Source: Mediterraneibacter catenae
GTDB taxonomy: Bacteria > Bacillota > Clostridia > Lachnospirales > Lachnospiraceae
Direction of reading: 5' to 3'
Assembly: GCF_008691045.1 (NCBI RefSeq)
Contig: NZ_VMSO01000008.1
Span: 62,001-126,000 of the forward strand
Length of the DNA: 64,000 nt
Both the position numbers and the translations under genes were made by a program. Below are positions 17,792 to 26,656 of this stretch, piece after piece. Within the stretch, counting starts at the first letter, position 1. The number at the start of each line of letters is the position of its first letter. The notes under the pieces were generated by a model. The model did no database searches. It saw only the letters and a program-made list of their open reading frames with translations, and was not told the DNA's origin.

Positions 17792-18658
17792 TTATAAATG
17801 TCCTTTAGCTCCATGTCCATCCATTTCCGTAATCAAGTCTTCCCAGTTTCCCCAGCGTCCTGTTTTTATTCTGTTTACCGCTTTTTTGAAAGTGCCGTAT
17901 TTCCCGGTATCTTCTCTTACCATTTCAGTATCTGATTGTCTGTGATATATTTTTTCTTCTTCCTCATCTTCAGTATCTATAGAAAACACCGCATTCTCCG
18001 GCAGACTGCTCTGCGTGTCTATCATCCTTTTTTCTCTACTTACGGGCTGCTCCTTCCTTCTTTTCTGCTGTTCTTCCCTGCGCTTTGTTCTCTGTGCAGC
18101 TTTCCATTCTTTTTCTTCTGTCCGGCACTCTTCGATTATCTTTTTTAATTCATAATTTTCTTTCAGAGTCTCCTTATGCATTTTGTACACAAAGAAAATC
18201 CCGGCCGTATCCTGATAATCCAGGTTCTTAACAAAATATTCTGTCATTGTATGAAATGATGAGCACAAAGACTGTCTCATTTCTCCCGTTGATACCGGAA
18301 GATAACAGAATCTGAATTTTCCTCTTTCTAAAAATATAAGTTCAGGTGACAACAGGAGGCTGTCCGGATTTAACAGATGTTCCCTTACATCATCAACTGC
18401 TTCTATAAGGCTTTCAGTAAAACGTATAACGTCTTCTTTTCTCATCTCCTTTCCTTCGAATGCTTTCTTCATAGTAATTCCGCCATTGGTGCGGTATGTA
18501 TATCTGCTCTGCCCGTCTCTCCCGCTGCCCTTCACTTTCAAAAGACCTGCAATATTATTGTGATTGAGCATCCTGAGTTGATAATTTTCTTCATACGGGA
18601 CCGGAAGATCAACATGGATGTCCATATATTCCCAGTTATTTTCATATGTTACATTCAC
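17792..18658 (-). CDS. DUF6382-type protein at the end of the tad locus
   Basis: This 288-aa cytoplasmic protein resembles the N-terminal DUF6382 region that accompanies tad/flp genes in Lachnospiraceae, where it often precedes an FHA domain; no FHA domain is visible here. The first ~165 residues look folded (QLRMLNHNNIAGLLKVKG, LLSPELIFLERGKFRFCYLP). The remainder is strongly charged and repetitive (KRREEQQKRRKEQPVSREKR), probably coiled or disordered. The gene follows the TadE-like gene by 6 bp, so it belongs to the operon. A regulatory or scaffolding role in pilus assembly is inferred from context only. Confidence 0.75.
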   Translation of the reverse strand: MNVTYENNWEYMDIHVDLPVPYEENYQLRMLNHNNIAGLLKVKGSGRDGQSRYTYRTNGGITMKKAFEGKEMRKEDVIRFTESLIEAVDDVREHLLNPDSLLLSPELIFLERGKFRFCYLPVSTGEMRQSLCSSFHTMTEYFVKNLDYQDTAGIFFVYKMHKETLKENYELKKIIEECRTEEKEWKAAQRTKRREEQQKRRKEQPVSREKRMIDTQSSLPENAVFSIDTEDEEEEKIYHRQSDTEMVREDTGKYGTFKKAVNRIKTGRWGNWEDLITEMDGHGAKGHL

Positions 18659-18664
18659 TTTTTT

Positions 18665-19057
18665 TCACCTCATCAGTCTGATATTTTCCTCCGGTTTTAC
18701 GATCAAAGCTTTCTGGGATACTTCTATTCCCATAAAATTTTTATAAGCCTCTGCCGACACAGTAATCTCTTTTCCGGTCTCACGTACTTCTACGGTAACC
18801 TCTGTCATATATATCAGTTTATCGTCTGTCCGTTCTCTGAAGAACTCTTCAAGATCATACTCTGTACCTGCTCTTCGCTCTGCCTGTGCTCCGAGAACTG
18901 CCGTCTCACTCGCAGCCCCATTTAATATTGCCTTATCATGAAAATAGAAGACCGTATGCATGATAAGAACAAATAACCCGAGAAACAAGGGGATAATATA
19001 AGACATCTCAATAACCGCACTCCCTTTGAGACTCTTTCTCTTAATACATGCCAACAA
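18665..19057 (-). CDS. TadE-like pseudopilin
   Basis: The 130-aa protein has a short basic leader followed by a prepilin-like site G12 then SAVIE, with Glu at +5, and a hydrophobic helix (MSYIIPLFLGLFVLIMHTVFYFHDKA). This is the TadE arrangement, and the encoded peptidase next door is the likely processing enzyme. The exported part is ~90 residues, with no Cys pair. It overlaps the prepilin peptidase gene by 17 bp. It is a minor pilin or assembly factor in the Tad system, probably at the membrane. Confidence 0.85.
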   Translation of the reverse strand: MLACIKRKSLKGSAVIEMSYIIPLFLGLFVLIMHTVFYFHDKAILNGAASETAVLGAQAERRAGTEYDLEEFFRERTDDKLIYMTEVTVEVRETGKEITVSAEAYKNFMGIEVSQKALIVKPEENIRLMR

Positions 19058-19523
19058 ACATCCCTCCTATATATGCCGCTGTAAGGAAAGGAACAAAAGG
19101 AAATGTCGATTTTCTGTGAAACTTTTTTCTTATCAGCATAAAAACGGAAAATAATGCCGCCATGGAAAATGCCGTTATCAGAAGAGACAGTATATTCCAT
19201 AATCCAAGAAATCCGCCCATTATCAAAATAAGAATACTGTCTCCATAACCAAAAGATTCTTCAGTTACTCTGCTGATAATAATAAATACAATTCCAACCG
19301 CCGCTCCTGCTGCCGGGAGGAATATAGAAATGTTTCTGCTGCAGAATAATCCTGCTGCCACAAATATTAATCCTGAAAGCAGTAATGCCAGACTGATCTG
19401 TTTCCATTTTATGTCCATAATTGCAAGTACTGTCATATACCCTGCAAACAGCACCTGGCACAGAATCCAGCTGTAGTCTGTAAACAAAGCCTTCAATTCA
19501 TCTATCCCGAACATCTGGAACAT
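19041..19523 (-). CDS. Prepilin peptidase, A24 family (TadV/CpaA type)
   Basis: This is a 160-aa polytopic membrane aspartyl protease. The two catalytic aspartates are D37 in MDIKWKQI and D95 in the FGYGDS (GxGD) motif. It is short, lacking the Cys-rich N-methyltransferase domain of type IV prepilin peptidases, as expected for TadV. It should remove leaders from the Flp pilin and TadE-like proteins encoded around it. It overlaps both neighbours (22 bp upstream, 17 bp downstream), indicating tight coupling. Confidence 0.95.
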   Translation of the reverse strand: MFQMFGIDELKALFTDYSWILCQVLFAGYMTVLAIMDIKWKQISLALLLSGLIFVAAGLFCSRNISIFLPAAGAAVGIVFIIISRVTEESFGYGDSILILIMGGFLGLWNILSLLITAFSMAALFSVFMLIRKKFHRKSTFPFVPFLTAAYIGGMFVGMY

Positions 19524-20326
19524 GCTCTGATTCCTCCTGTCTCTGATTTTTCAACCGCATGGATCGTACGTTTCAGTCCGCTGCAGCTCAATGAATTATG
19601 ATATTTATTTCCACTTTCTGTAATATATACTCCTGTCATAGCTGATCCTATCACACACTTATCACAGGCGTGATACTTTCCTCCATCTTTGTTTCTTATG
19701 CCTCCCACATTTTCATACGGAATATATCGGATAGAGAGTCTCAGATATGAGCAGTTATAATCTTCATGGTAGACAGAACCATTTTCGGTCACATATACGA
19801 TTGTTGAATCTTCCCCATCCATTCCACTACTCTGATATCCGTTCCATGAGCTTATTTTGAATGACTCTTCAAGCTCTGCAGACGGACTCCCCATGACCGG
19901 CAGAGGAATCAGGATTTTATATTCTACCTTTACATTCATTTCCCCTGTTGTTGGGGAGACGTATGACTTCCAGCAGGAGATTCCCGAACTGCCGCCTTGT
20001 ATGATACTCCGCCCGATCCGCTCTTCTCCAATGAGGGCTACAATATCTGATTTTAATTTTATTGTATTTAGCACCGGTATGATTGCGGTGTCCTCAGCAG
20101 CACTTTTTGCCGCATTTTGAGCTGCATTAGTAATACTTATCCTGATACTCTGGATCTCGATCAGCCAGATCAGACATAATGCGGCAAATAAAAATAACGG
20201 AATTCCAAAGGATGCCTCTATCGTGACACTGCCTCGCTGTCTTTTAATATTTCTGATTATTATCCCCGGTACAGATGCCCTTTCCGGTTTCAACAGATTT
20301 ATATCTTTATTCGGTTGTATTATCAT
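19502..20326 (-). CDS. TadE-like pseudopilin with duplicated Cys/His C-terminal repeats
   Basis: The N-terminus has a prepilin-like site (G32 then SVTIE, Glu at +5) and a hydrophobic helix (SFGIPLFLFAALCLIWLIE). The 274-aa protein then carries a ~100-residue pilin-like region. Its C-terminus has two related repeats. The first (about 177-224) reads VYVTENGSVYH, then NCSYL, then ACDKC. The second (about 233-272) reads VYITESGNKYH, then SCSGL, then ACSRC. Each repeat has one Tyr-His, one Cys and one CxxC (Cys192/221/224 and 248/269/272), suggesting metal binding or disulfides outside the cell. The gene is part of the tad locus, and the repeats are atypical for TadE proteins. Confidence 0.82.
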   Translation of the reverse strand: MIIQPNKDINLLKPERASVPGIIIRNIKRQRGSVTIEASFGIPLFLFAALCLIWLIEIQSIRISITNAAQNAAKSAAEDTAIIPVLNTIKLKSDIVALIGEERIGRSIIQGGSSGISCWKSYVSPTTGEMNVKVEYKILIPLPVMGSPSAELEESFKISSWNGYQSSGMDGEDSTIVYVTENGSVYHEDYNCSYLRLSIRYIPYENVGGIRNKDGGKYHACDKCVIGSAMTGVYITESGNKYHNSLSCSGLKRTIHAVEKSETGGIRACSRCSG

Positions 20327-20439
20327 CGCCGCCGATTTTTTCCTTTCATATTTATAATAATTTTAAAGTTTCGAGAGATCCGCATGAGGGAATGCGGTAA
20401 GGATGAAAGGGCATCTGTACCGGGGATAATCAAAAGCCG

Positions 20440-21897
20440 TCATTCATATCCGAAATAAACGGGGAATTCGTATGTTATGCCTCCTAATATCTCTGACGTA
20501 CTGTCCGCCTCCAGTTTTGTTACACATTGATCTGCTTTAAAGTAATCCATTCCATACTCTGTCTTTATATTTTCCTCAATGCGGTCCAGGAGCCGCATAT
20601 TCACATCATCAGGATTTTCGAGAAAAAGGAATATTCTGAGATAGTCTTTATACTCAACTCCTCCGGGTACATCTTCTCCACCGATCTGTTCATTTGAACT
20701 TCCCAGTGTCAAAAGAGATGAAAGAGGAAGCTGCCACGTATCAGAACTTTTTACAAGTGCCGCCTTTTTTCCGGAAAGCAGTGTACGGATATCCACAATA
20801 CTTTCGCCTGCCGCCCAGGCGAGAAGAACAAGCTGCTTTAACGCCCCGGCAGCTTCGGGAATCAAAAGGACTGTCGTCACTGCTGCGGCAAAAGCAGCAG
20901 CTTCTGACTGTTTCTCTGAATCCCCAATAAGATATACATAATTAAGAGCCATACGCACCAGAAGTAACTTCATAAGGAATGATTCCAGATTTTCTTTATC
21001 AGAAGCTTTCCCTTCAATTACATATTCCGTCTCATATGAAAGCGATCGATCACTGTTTTCAGAAGTGATTCCCACACCTTCGGATGATTGCGCCGCCGGA
21101 TCGGACACCGCATTGGATAAATTGTTCAGTATGTATTCGTTAAACAGCAGCTTTTCTTCCAGACCGTCCGTTCCCTGCCGCACAGGAAAGGTTCCTCTTC
21201 CAGTATTCAGACTTCTGTTCGACGCCTGGGCGCCAAGATCAATTTCCTTTCCTGACAGCTCCATATCCTTTGGCATTACGACAGAAAGTATGCCTGATTT
21301 TTCTATCTGTTCAATACACGTAAAGGGATTTCCCTGTTCCGTATTTTCTCCGTCTGTTTCCGAAATATCACTGCCGCCGTTCTCTTCTGTTTTTTCCGGA
21401 ATCTGTGCATTCTCCATCAGACTATCCGCTTCTTCAAGGATTCCCTTCTCCTTTTCTTCCATTTCTTTCCCCAGGACGGCCTGTTCTTTCCACTCGGTTG
21501 TCAGACCTGTAAAGTCACGGATAATAGAGATTCCATATTTCTCTTCCATGTATTGCAGTACCTGCTCTCGAAACGGCTGTCCCTGCCGGTCTGTGAGATA
21601 CTGGATTCCCGTGACATCATATTTCATGTCTCCGGTGCCGTAATACTGCATCCTTTCAGTCAGTTTTTCCTCACTGAATTCTCCTGTTCCGTAACTTCCT
21701 TCTATTGCAAAAATATGGTAATCACTGAGCAGCTTTTCATGGTATTCTCCGAATACAGAAAATACGGCCCTGTCTGCAGAAAGACGACTCAGATTTTTAG
21801 ATGTCTGTATAAAAGAAATTTCAAGAATTCCCAAAACAAAAGACACAAGGAGAACAAAAACCATACTCAAGAATGCCGTGATCTCCGCTTTTCTCAT
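20440..21897 (-). CDS. DUF5702-type tad-locus protein (TadG-like surface component)
   Basis: The 485-aa protein starts with a pseudopilin-like N-terminus, AEITAFLSMVFVLLVSFVLG, a single hydrophobic helix with Glu close to the putative processing point, and a large extracytoplasmic region. A second hydrophobic stretch occurs near residues 325-370 (AAAFAAAVTTVLLIPEAAGALKQ). The family (DUF5702) accompanies Firmicutes tad genes and appears to take the place of TadG. The low-complexity acidic segment around EKTEENGGSDISETDGEN is probably a linker. The gene lies 113 bp upstream of the second TadE-like gene and 27 bp downstream of the Flp pilin gene. Confidence 0.8.
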   Translation of the reverse strand: MRKAEITAFLSMVFVLLVSFVLGILEISFIQTSKNLSRLSADRAVFSVFGEYHEKLLSDYHIFAIEGSYGTGEFSEEKLTERMQYYGTGDMKYDVTGIQYLTDRQGQPFREQVLQYMEEKYGISIIRDFTGLTTEWKEQAVLGKEMEEKEKGILEEADSLMENAQIPEKTEENGGSDISETDGENTEQGNPFTCIEQIEKSGILSVVMPKDMELSGKEIDLGAQASNRSLNTGRGTFPVRQGTDGLEEKLLFNEYILNNLSNAVSDPAAQSSEGVGITSENSDRSLSYETEYVIEGKASDKENLESFLMKLLLVRMALNYVYLIGDSEKQSEAAAFAAAVTTVLLIPEAAGALKQLVLLAWAAGESIVDIRTLLSGKKAALVKSSDTWQLPLSSLLTLGSSNEQIGGEDVPGGVEYKDYLRIFLFLENPDDVNMRLLDRIEENIKTEYGMDYFKADQCVTKLEADSTSEILGGITYEFPVYFGYE

Positions 21898-21924
21898 GCA
21901 AGCTTCCTTTCCCGGTTATCCCCG

Positions 21925-22146
21925 TCAGATCCCCGAGCTCTCCGAAATGATCTTGTCAAATATAGTATTGATCAGATCGATCAGTTGATTTTTAAATATT
22001 AATAGCAGTGCGATTATGATCACGAGAATCAGTACAAGCTCTATCACGGTAATGCCTGATACATACCGGTGACGCATATATATTTCCTTCCACCTGTTTT
22101 TTACTGATTTTGTCTTCTGTTTTATTTTTTTAATATAAACTGCCAT
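21925..22146 (-). CDS. Flp-type (type IVb) pilin
   Basis: This 73-aa protein is the probable major pilus subunit. The processing site is G31 followed by ITVIE with Glu at +5, then a hydrophobic assembly helix (LVLILVIIIALLLIF) and a very short C-terminus ending SESSGI. The basic 31-residue leader is longer than the classic Flp leader, as in Firmicutes Flp1-like pilins. It lies between tadC and the DUF5702 gene, 18 bp after tadC, so it is expressed with its assembly machinery. Confidence 0.9.
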   Translation of the reverse strand: MAVYIKKIKQKTKSVKNRWKEIYMRHRYVSGITVIELVLILVIIIALLLIFKNQLIDLINTIFDKIISESSGI

Positions 22147-22164
22147 CTGTATCCTCCTTTAATT

Positions 22165-23418
22165 TTAAAACCGAATGGACATAAAAGCCGGTACGATCAC
22201 TATTGCAAAGACAATGATCAGCATGAGAAACATAGGGATCATCAGTTTTGTTCCGGCCTCTTCACCCAGTTTTTTTGCCAAATTTTTTCTTTCCTCGAAG
22301 GCTTCTTCTGCCTCACGTCCCAGAAGTTCCGTAAGGCCGCCAGAACCTTTTCTTAAATTTTGTGAGAGCATGGTTCCAAATTTTCTGTAAGATGATATAC
22401 GGCATCTTACTCCGTAATTTTCATAGCACTCCCCTTCCGGTATTCCTCCGCTTATCTGATGCATGACAGAAACCATCTCTTCATAAGCCTTTCTCCTGCT
22501 GTAATCTGTACGCTTTTTTTCGTAATCCTGCGCAATAAGAAACCATGCCCTCCGTATTGTCATCCCTGCCCGTATATATAAATTAAACTTGTTAATGATC
22601 TTCGGATAATCCAGTTTCATCTGTCTCACCGATTTCTTCTCATCTTCCTTTTTTCTCTGGCTGTCAGATACAACAAGTACAGCCGCCGTTCCTATACCGA
22701 GAATGAGGATAGCTGCTGCTCTCGTCTCGATCGCGTACTCCCACTGTATCTTTTCCCCGTATACTTCACTTGGAAGTACCATGTAACCTTCTGTTTTTGT
22801 CTCCTCATCTGCCGCCAAAAGACTTTGCTCAAGAGCTTTCATCACTTTTTCATCCGTACTCAATATAGGTGGAAAAACTTTTACATAAAATTCGTGGGAA
22901 GTTTTTTCTTCGTTGTATGACATAACGGCAGTCAGTTTTACGATCGATCCTTCTTCTGTTACACTATCCTCTTTTATCTTTCCCTGACTGTCCAGCACGT
23001 CAGATCTGTCCATCTGCCATGAGACTGAGATTCCCGTATCCGGAATTTCCGTGATCAGAACAAGATCATGCCGCACCTCATCAAGCTTCTCATTTTCTCC
23101 CAAGATAAGAGTTTCTATTTTCTCTTCTGCCTCTTTAAAAGCTTCCCGTATTTCTTCCTCATTGTATTCTCTGCCGGACACTGATATCTTCACAGCCTCT
23201 TCTCTATCCCCGATGCGGACTTTCATCTCGCGGGTCTGATCTTCTCCGTTTTCTTTTCTCTCAAGAATCTTTTCACCATTACCGTTTGTCACGATCTCCC
23301 CGCTGTTGTCCCACATATATACACATACAAAGCAGCACAATGAGACTGCGGACATAACTCCTGCTGTCAGATAAATTGGATTTTTCCTTATCTTTCTCTT
23401 GATACTTTTCCATTTCAT
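22165..23418 (-). CDS. TadC-like type II/IV secretion F-domain membrane protein
   Basis: The C-terminal ~190 residues form the F (GspF/TadC) domain, with KFNLYIRAGMTIRRAWFLIAQ and LRKGSGGLTELLGREA followed by a long amphipathic region and a C-terminal membrane helix (LMIPMFLMLIIVFAIVIVPA). The 417-aa protein also has an N-terminal transmembrane helix and a long charged extracytoplasmic insert (about 45-225) that E. coli-type TadC proteins lack; this fusion-like architecture is usual in Lachnospiraceae. With TadB it forms the inner-membrane platform of the pilus. Confidence 0.87.
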   Translation of the reverse strand: MKWKSIKRKIRKNPIYLTAGVMSAVSLCCFVCVYMWDNSGEIVTNGNGEKILERKENGEDQTREMKVRIGDREEAVKISVSGREYNEEEIREAFKEAEEKIETLILGENEKLDEVRHDLVLITEIPDTGISVSWQMDRSDVLDSQGKIKEDSVTEEGSIVKLTAVMSYNEEKTSHEFYVKVFPPILSTDEKVMKALEQSLLAADEETKTEGYMVLPSEVYGEKIQWEYAIETRAAAILILGIGTAAVLVVSDSQRKKEDEKKSVRQMKLDYPKIINKFNLYIRAGMTIRRAWFLIAQDYEKKRTDYSRRKAYEEMVSVMHQISGGIPEGECYENYGVRCRISSYRKFGTMLSQNLRKGSGGLTELLGREAEEAFEERKNLAKKLGEEAGTKLMIPMFLMLIIVFAIVIVPAFMSIRF

Positions 23419-23446
23419 ATAATCCGTATTTCCCCCTTATGCGGCC

Positions 23447-24109
23447 TTACACTTCGATCCGGATGATCCTTCTGCCTATGCTGTACGCTCCGAGATACAC
23501 ACACAGACAGATTGTCATAATGACCATTCCGGCTAAATTTCCATACAGGACACTCAGAAAGTCTCCGAAAGTCAATTTCATGTAGAGAATGATCGCGAAC
23601 GGCACAGCACACATGATCTCAAATTCAAGCTTTGTGGAAGCGATCATAGTCTGGATCTCCTTTTCCGTGTCTATCTTCTCACTGATAATTTTGACAGCAT
23701 TTCTAATAATTGTTATGCTGTCTCCTCCGTTTTTCTTTGCTGCGGCAAACACAGTAACAAAATCCTCCACATCTTCCTGACCGGTGCGTTCTGCAAATTC
23801 TTCAAGGACATTGACCGCCGGCATCTTCATATCAAGCTGATAAGCCATCCTGCCATATTCTTTCCTGATCCTGGAATCCTTCTCATACATCGGAGCCAGT
23901 TCTTTGCCTACTTCTCTGATTGCGTTCTCCACTGAATATCCTGCTTTGAGCACAGCTGACATTGCCTGGATACTGTCACGAAACTGTATCCTGAACTGAT
24001 ACTCTTTCTTCCTTACCATGTCTGTCAGCCAGTCCCGCATATAAAGAAACCAGACCGGAATTAATACAGGCGCCATCACAAATGTTTCGTAAAATACATA
24101 TAAGATCAA
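23447..24109 (-). CDS. TadB-like type II/IV secretion F-domain membrane protein
   Basis: The 220-aa protein is a compact TadB. It has an N-terminal membrane helix (FVMAPVLIPVWFLYM), the F-domain signature (FRDSIQAMSAVLKAGYSVENAI; key residues Gly-Tyr-Ser-Val-Glu-Asn) and a pair of C-terminal helices (IMCAVPFAIILYMKL, LAGMVIMTICLCVYLGAY). It lies between tadA (40 bp) and tadC (28 bp). With TadC it should couple the TadA ATPase to pilin polymerisation. Confidence 0.9.
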   Translation of the reverse strand: MILYVFYETFVMAPVLIPVWFLYMRDWLTDMVRKKEYQFRIQFRDSIQAMSAVLKAGYSVENAIREVGKELAPMYEKDSRIRKEYGRMAYQLDMKMPAVNVLEEFAERTGQEDVEDFVTVFAAAKKNGGDSITIIRNAVKIISEKIDTEKEIQTMIASTKLEFEIMCAVPFAIILYMKLTFGDFLSVLYGNLAGMVIMTICLCVYLGAYSIGRRIIRIEV

Positions 24110-24149
24110 AATGTAAATTACTGTTGCCTTAATAAATCCGCAGATATAT

Positions 24150-25364
24150 TCAGATGTTCTTATATCCCGCAGCCATAAGTTTTTCTGTATTTTTGATGTC
24201 GCTGACCTTCACAAGGCCGCCTTCAATCTTTTCATTCTTCATTCCCTCCTCCCTGAATTCATATAGTGTCCCGGTTATGATCCTGCCGTCACTGTACCCG
24301 AGGACTTCTTCAATCTGCAGGACTCTCCTGCTCTTATCACGGAGCCTTCCCAGATGGATGATAATATCCAGGGCAGAAGCTATCTGTCTCTGAATTGCCT
24401 GAAGCGGCAGATCTATCCCCATCATCATCATAGTTTCCAGTCTGTGCAGCATATCAATGGGATTATTGGCATGTCCGGTTGACATGGAACCACTGTGACC
24501 GTTCAGCATTGCGGATGAAATCATATCCACAGTCTCTTCCCCTCTTACCTCGCCTACAATAATTCTGTCGGGTCTCATTCTGAGGGCAGAACGAATAAGA
24601 TCTCGGATTGTTACGGCCCCCTCCCCTTCCGGGTTGGCTCCTCTTGCTTCCAGGCGAACAAGATTTTCCACGCCGTGTATCTGCAGTTCTGCATTATCTT
24701 CGATCGTTATGATTCTTTCTTCTTTGGGTATATAATCAGACATTGCATTTAGAAATGTCGTCTTTCCGGCTCCTGTTCCTCCGCTGACAAAAATATTGTA
24801 CTTTGCTTCCACCAGCCTCTCTACAAACTCTGCCGCCTCTCTTGTAAGACTCCCCCACCGTATAAGCTGCTCCATCGTGACCGCCTCTGACGGGAACTTT
24901 CTGATCGTCATGATAGGACCATTGACAGCGACCGGCTTTAACACTACGTTGACACGGGATCCGTCTTTAAGTCTTGCATCCACAACGGGAGATGATTCAT
25001 TTACATACCGGTTTGTCTCACCCACTATCTGCTGAATGACATCGCACAGCCTCTCCTCTGAGATAAAATGCCTGTCCGTGCGATACAGCCTTCCGCCCTT
25101 CTCATAAAAAATATTCTCCGTGCCATTTACCATGATTTCTGTTATAGATTCATCTTCGATCAGATCCTGAAGAATATCCAGTCTGCGAAAGGCATTAAAC
25201 AATTCTCTGCTGATACGTATCTTTTCATTTAACGGCAGAAATTCCTCTTCTGCAGCCTCCTCTAAAACAGTAAGGATGATCTCCTGGAGTTCTTCTTCTC
25301 CTGTTTCTCTTGTCATATCCAGCCGAAGCATCACTTTTTCATACAACAGTTCCGACTTTATCAT
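24150..25364 (-). CDS. tadA: TadA/CpaF pilus assembly ATPase
   Basis: This is the hexameric secretion ATPase that powers Tad pilus assembly. The 404-aa protein has the CpaF N-terminal domain (LQDLIEDESITEIMVNG), Walker A SGGTGAGKTTFLNAM (about 195-209), the Asp box (RIITIEDNAEL), Walker B (RMRPDRIIVGEVRGEE) and the His box (STGHANNPIDML). It overlaps tadZ by 4 bp (start inside the upstream stop), the usual translational coupling. It acts at the cytoplasmic face with TadB and TadC. Confidence 0.96.
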   Translation of the reverse strand: MIKSELLYEKVMLRLDMTRETGEEELQEIILTVLEEAAEEEFLPLNEKIRISRELFNAFRRLDILQDLIEDESITEIMVNGTENIFYEKGGRLYRTDRHFISEERLCDVIQQIVGETNRYVNESSPVVDARLKDGSRVNVVLKPVAVNGPIMTIRKFPSEAVTMEQLIRWGSLTREAAEFVERLVEAKYNIFVSGGTGAGKTTFLNAMSDYIPKEERIITIEDNAELQIHGVENLVRLEARGANPEGEGAVTIRDLIRSALRMRPDRIIVGEVRGEETVDMISSAMLNGHSGSMSTGHANNPIDMLHRLETMMMMGIDLPLQAIQRQIASALDIIIHLGRLRDKSRRVLQIEEVLGYSDGRIITGTLYEFREEGMKNEKIEGGLVKVSDIKNTEKLMAAGYKNI

Positions 25365-26524
25365 CTCATATACTCATCCCTTTCCTCTTCGCGGGCTCTC
25401 ATCTGCATCTGTTTTTTTACTGTCCGGCTCAATACATCGCCATATCCTGTCGCGATCAGATTCTGCTCATACTGCTCCATCTTGGCCATTGCCGCACTCT
25501 CCCTGATATAAGGGGTATAAACTCTCACGCAGCTTCTCAGTATTTCATACAGACCGTCAATACAGTCGCCAAGATCCAGGATCAATACTTCATATATGCA
25601 TTTTTCGAGAATATCCTCAAAAAGACGCAGCCACTCATTTCCCCTGATTGTTCTTAGATCTGACTCATTTTCCATCGGCAGTATGTAATCCATTCCTCCT
25701 GCCTGACCGGTCATTGAACTGATCTTTAGTCCATAATCTGTCCTTTCCTGCTTCATGCAGTAAATCAGATCCCCCAGATTCTGTGTCGTCTTCTCCGGGA
25801 AATAATGATTTCCGCCCGAATATCCCTCGAGATTAAGATAAAGTACCGGCATTTTCTCAGCAATTTTCTGTCCCATGCGCATGGCGAACCGTGTCTTTCC
25901 TATTCTGTGTACAGGGGAATATATCCCTATTATTCCTCTGACCTGTGTCTCGTCACGCATTATATTTCTCTGAGGCCGGCCGCGCGCTCTTATCTGTTCC
26001 GGTTCAGCTCTTATCCTTTCTCTGCCTTTCTTCTGCGGATATGATTTTCCTTCCGGTCTCTTCCGGACAGGAATCTCCGCAGTCACATTTATTTGTGCAG
26101 ACTCCCTGATACCGTTTTTTATCTCACTTAATATCTTCCCGGCCGGCTGGTAACGAAAAATAGGTATATCTCCCGTATCTCTGTGCTTTTTTCTATTCTC
26201 CGTAAAAATAAATTTCTTCCGTATGCCGGGAACATATCTTATCTTCTCCCTGTATTCCTCACAGGTCAGCAGGACGTCTGTCTCTGTCTGTTCTATAAAT
26301 TCCATCATCTTTTCAGAATCATGAAAAAGATAAAACTGATATGCTCCCGGAAGTTGTTCCGACAGGATACCGAAAAGATGTTCTATATATTCTTCCTGAA
26401 CATCACAGACCACAAAATTGCCCGACATATTTATTCTTTTTTCATCTGACATAATCTGAATTTTGCCGCGAATTCCTGCAGCACGAATAAAGACAATGAC
26501 AGCCGGTTCCATCCGAACCGACAA
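25361..26524 (-). CDS. TadZ/CpaE-like localisation ATPase of the tad locus
   Basis: The 387-aa protein combines an N-terminal receiver-like domain (about 30-125) with a ParA/MinD-type ATPase fold. The P-loop is degenerate (GIYSPVHRIGKTRFAMRMG), with the Lys-Thr kept but the canonical KGGxGKT lost; a later LILDLGDC is Walker-B-like. TadZ positions the pilus machine in other bacteria. The start is uncertain. The TTG at 26524 has GAGGTG at good spacing; internal ATGs (26512, 26452, 26428) have weaker sites. It is first in the operon behind the promoter at 26592-26620. Confidence 0.85.
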   Translation of the reverse strand: MSVRMEPAVIVFIRAAGIRGKIQIMSDEKRINMSGNFVVCDVQEEYIEHLFGILSEQLPGAYQFYLFHDSEKMMEFIEQTETDVLLTCEEYREKIRYVPGIRKKFIFTENRKKHRDTGDIPIFRYQPAGKILSEIKNGIRESAQINVTAEIPVRKRPEGKSYPQKKGRERIRAEPEQIRARGRPQRNIMRDETQVRGIIGIYSPVHRIGKTRFAMRMGQKIAEKMPVLYLNLEGYSGGNHYFPEKTTQNLGDLIYCMKQERTDYGLKISSMTGQAGGMDYILPMENESDLRTIRGNEWLRLFEDILEKCIYEVLILDLGDCIDGLYEILRSCVRVYTPYIRESAAMAKMEQYEQNLIATGYGDVLSRTVKKQMQMRAREEERDEYMR

Positions 26525-26560
26525 ACTGACACCTCACGCTTTCCCTCAAAAGCCGGTGTG

Positions 26561-26582
26561 ACAACAGGTGACTTCCTGTTGT
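26561..26582 (-). promoter_or_regulatory. Stem-loop in the tad operon leader
   Basis: ACAACAGG (26561-26568) pairs perfectly with CCTGTTGT (26575-26582). It lies in the 5' untranslated region just downstream of the tad promoter and ~37 nt before the tadZ start, so it could affect mRNA stability or initiation. Confidence 0.5.
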
Positions 26583-26591
26583 GTAAGACGC

Positions 26592-26620
26592 ATTATAAAC
26601 GGCGGAAATTATTTTGTCCA
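26592..26620 (-). promoter_or_regulatory. Sigma-A-type promoter for the tad operon
   Basis: Read on the minus strand, TGGACA (26615-26620) and a perfect TATAAT (26592-26597) are 17 bp apart, ~70 bp before the tadZ start. The promoter overlaps an imperfect CGGCGGATTTT/AAATTTCCGCCG hairpin that may terminate the upstream bofA-like transcript. Confidence 0.7.
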
Positions 26621-26656
26621 GTCCAAAAATAAAATCCGCCGCTTTTTGTAAAAAAC

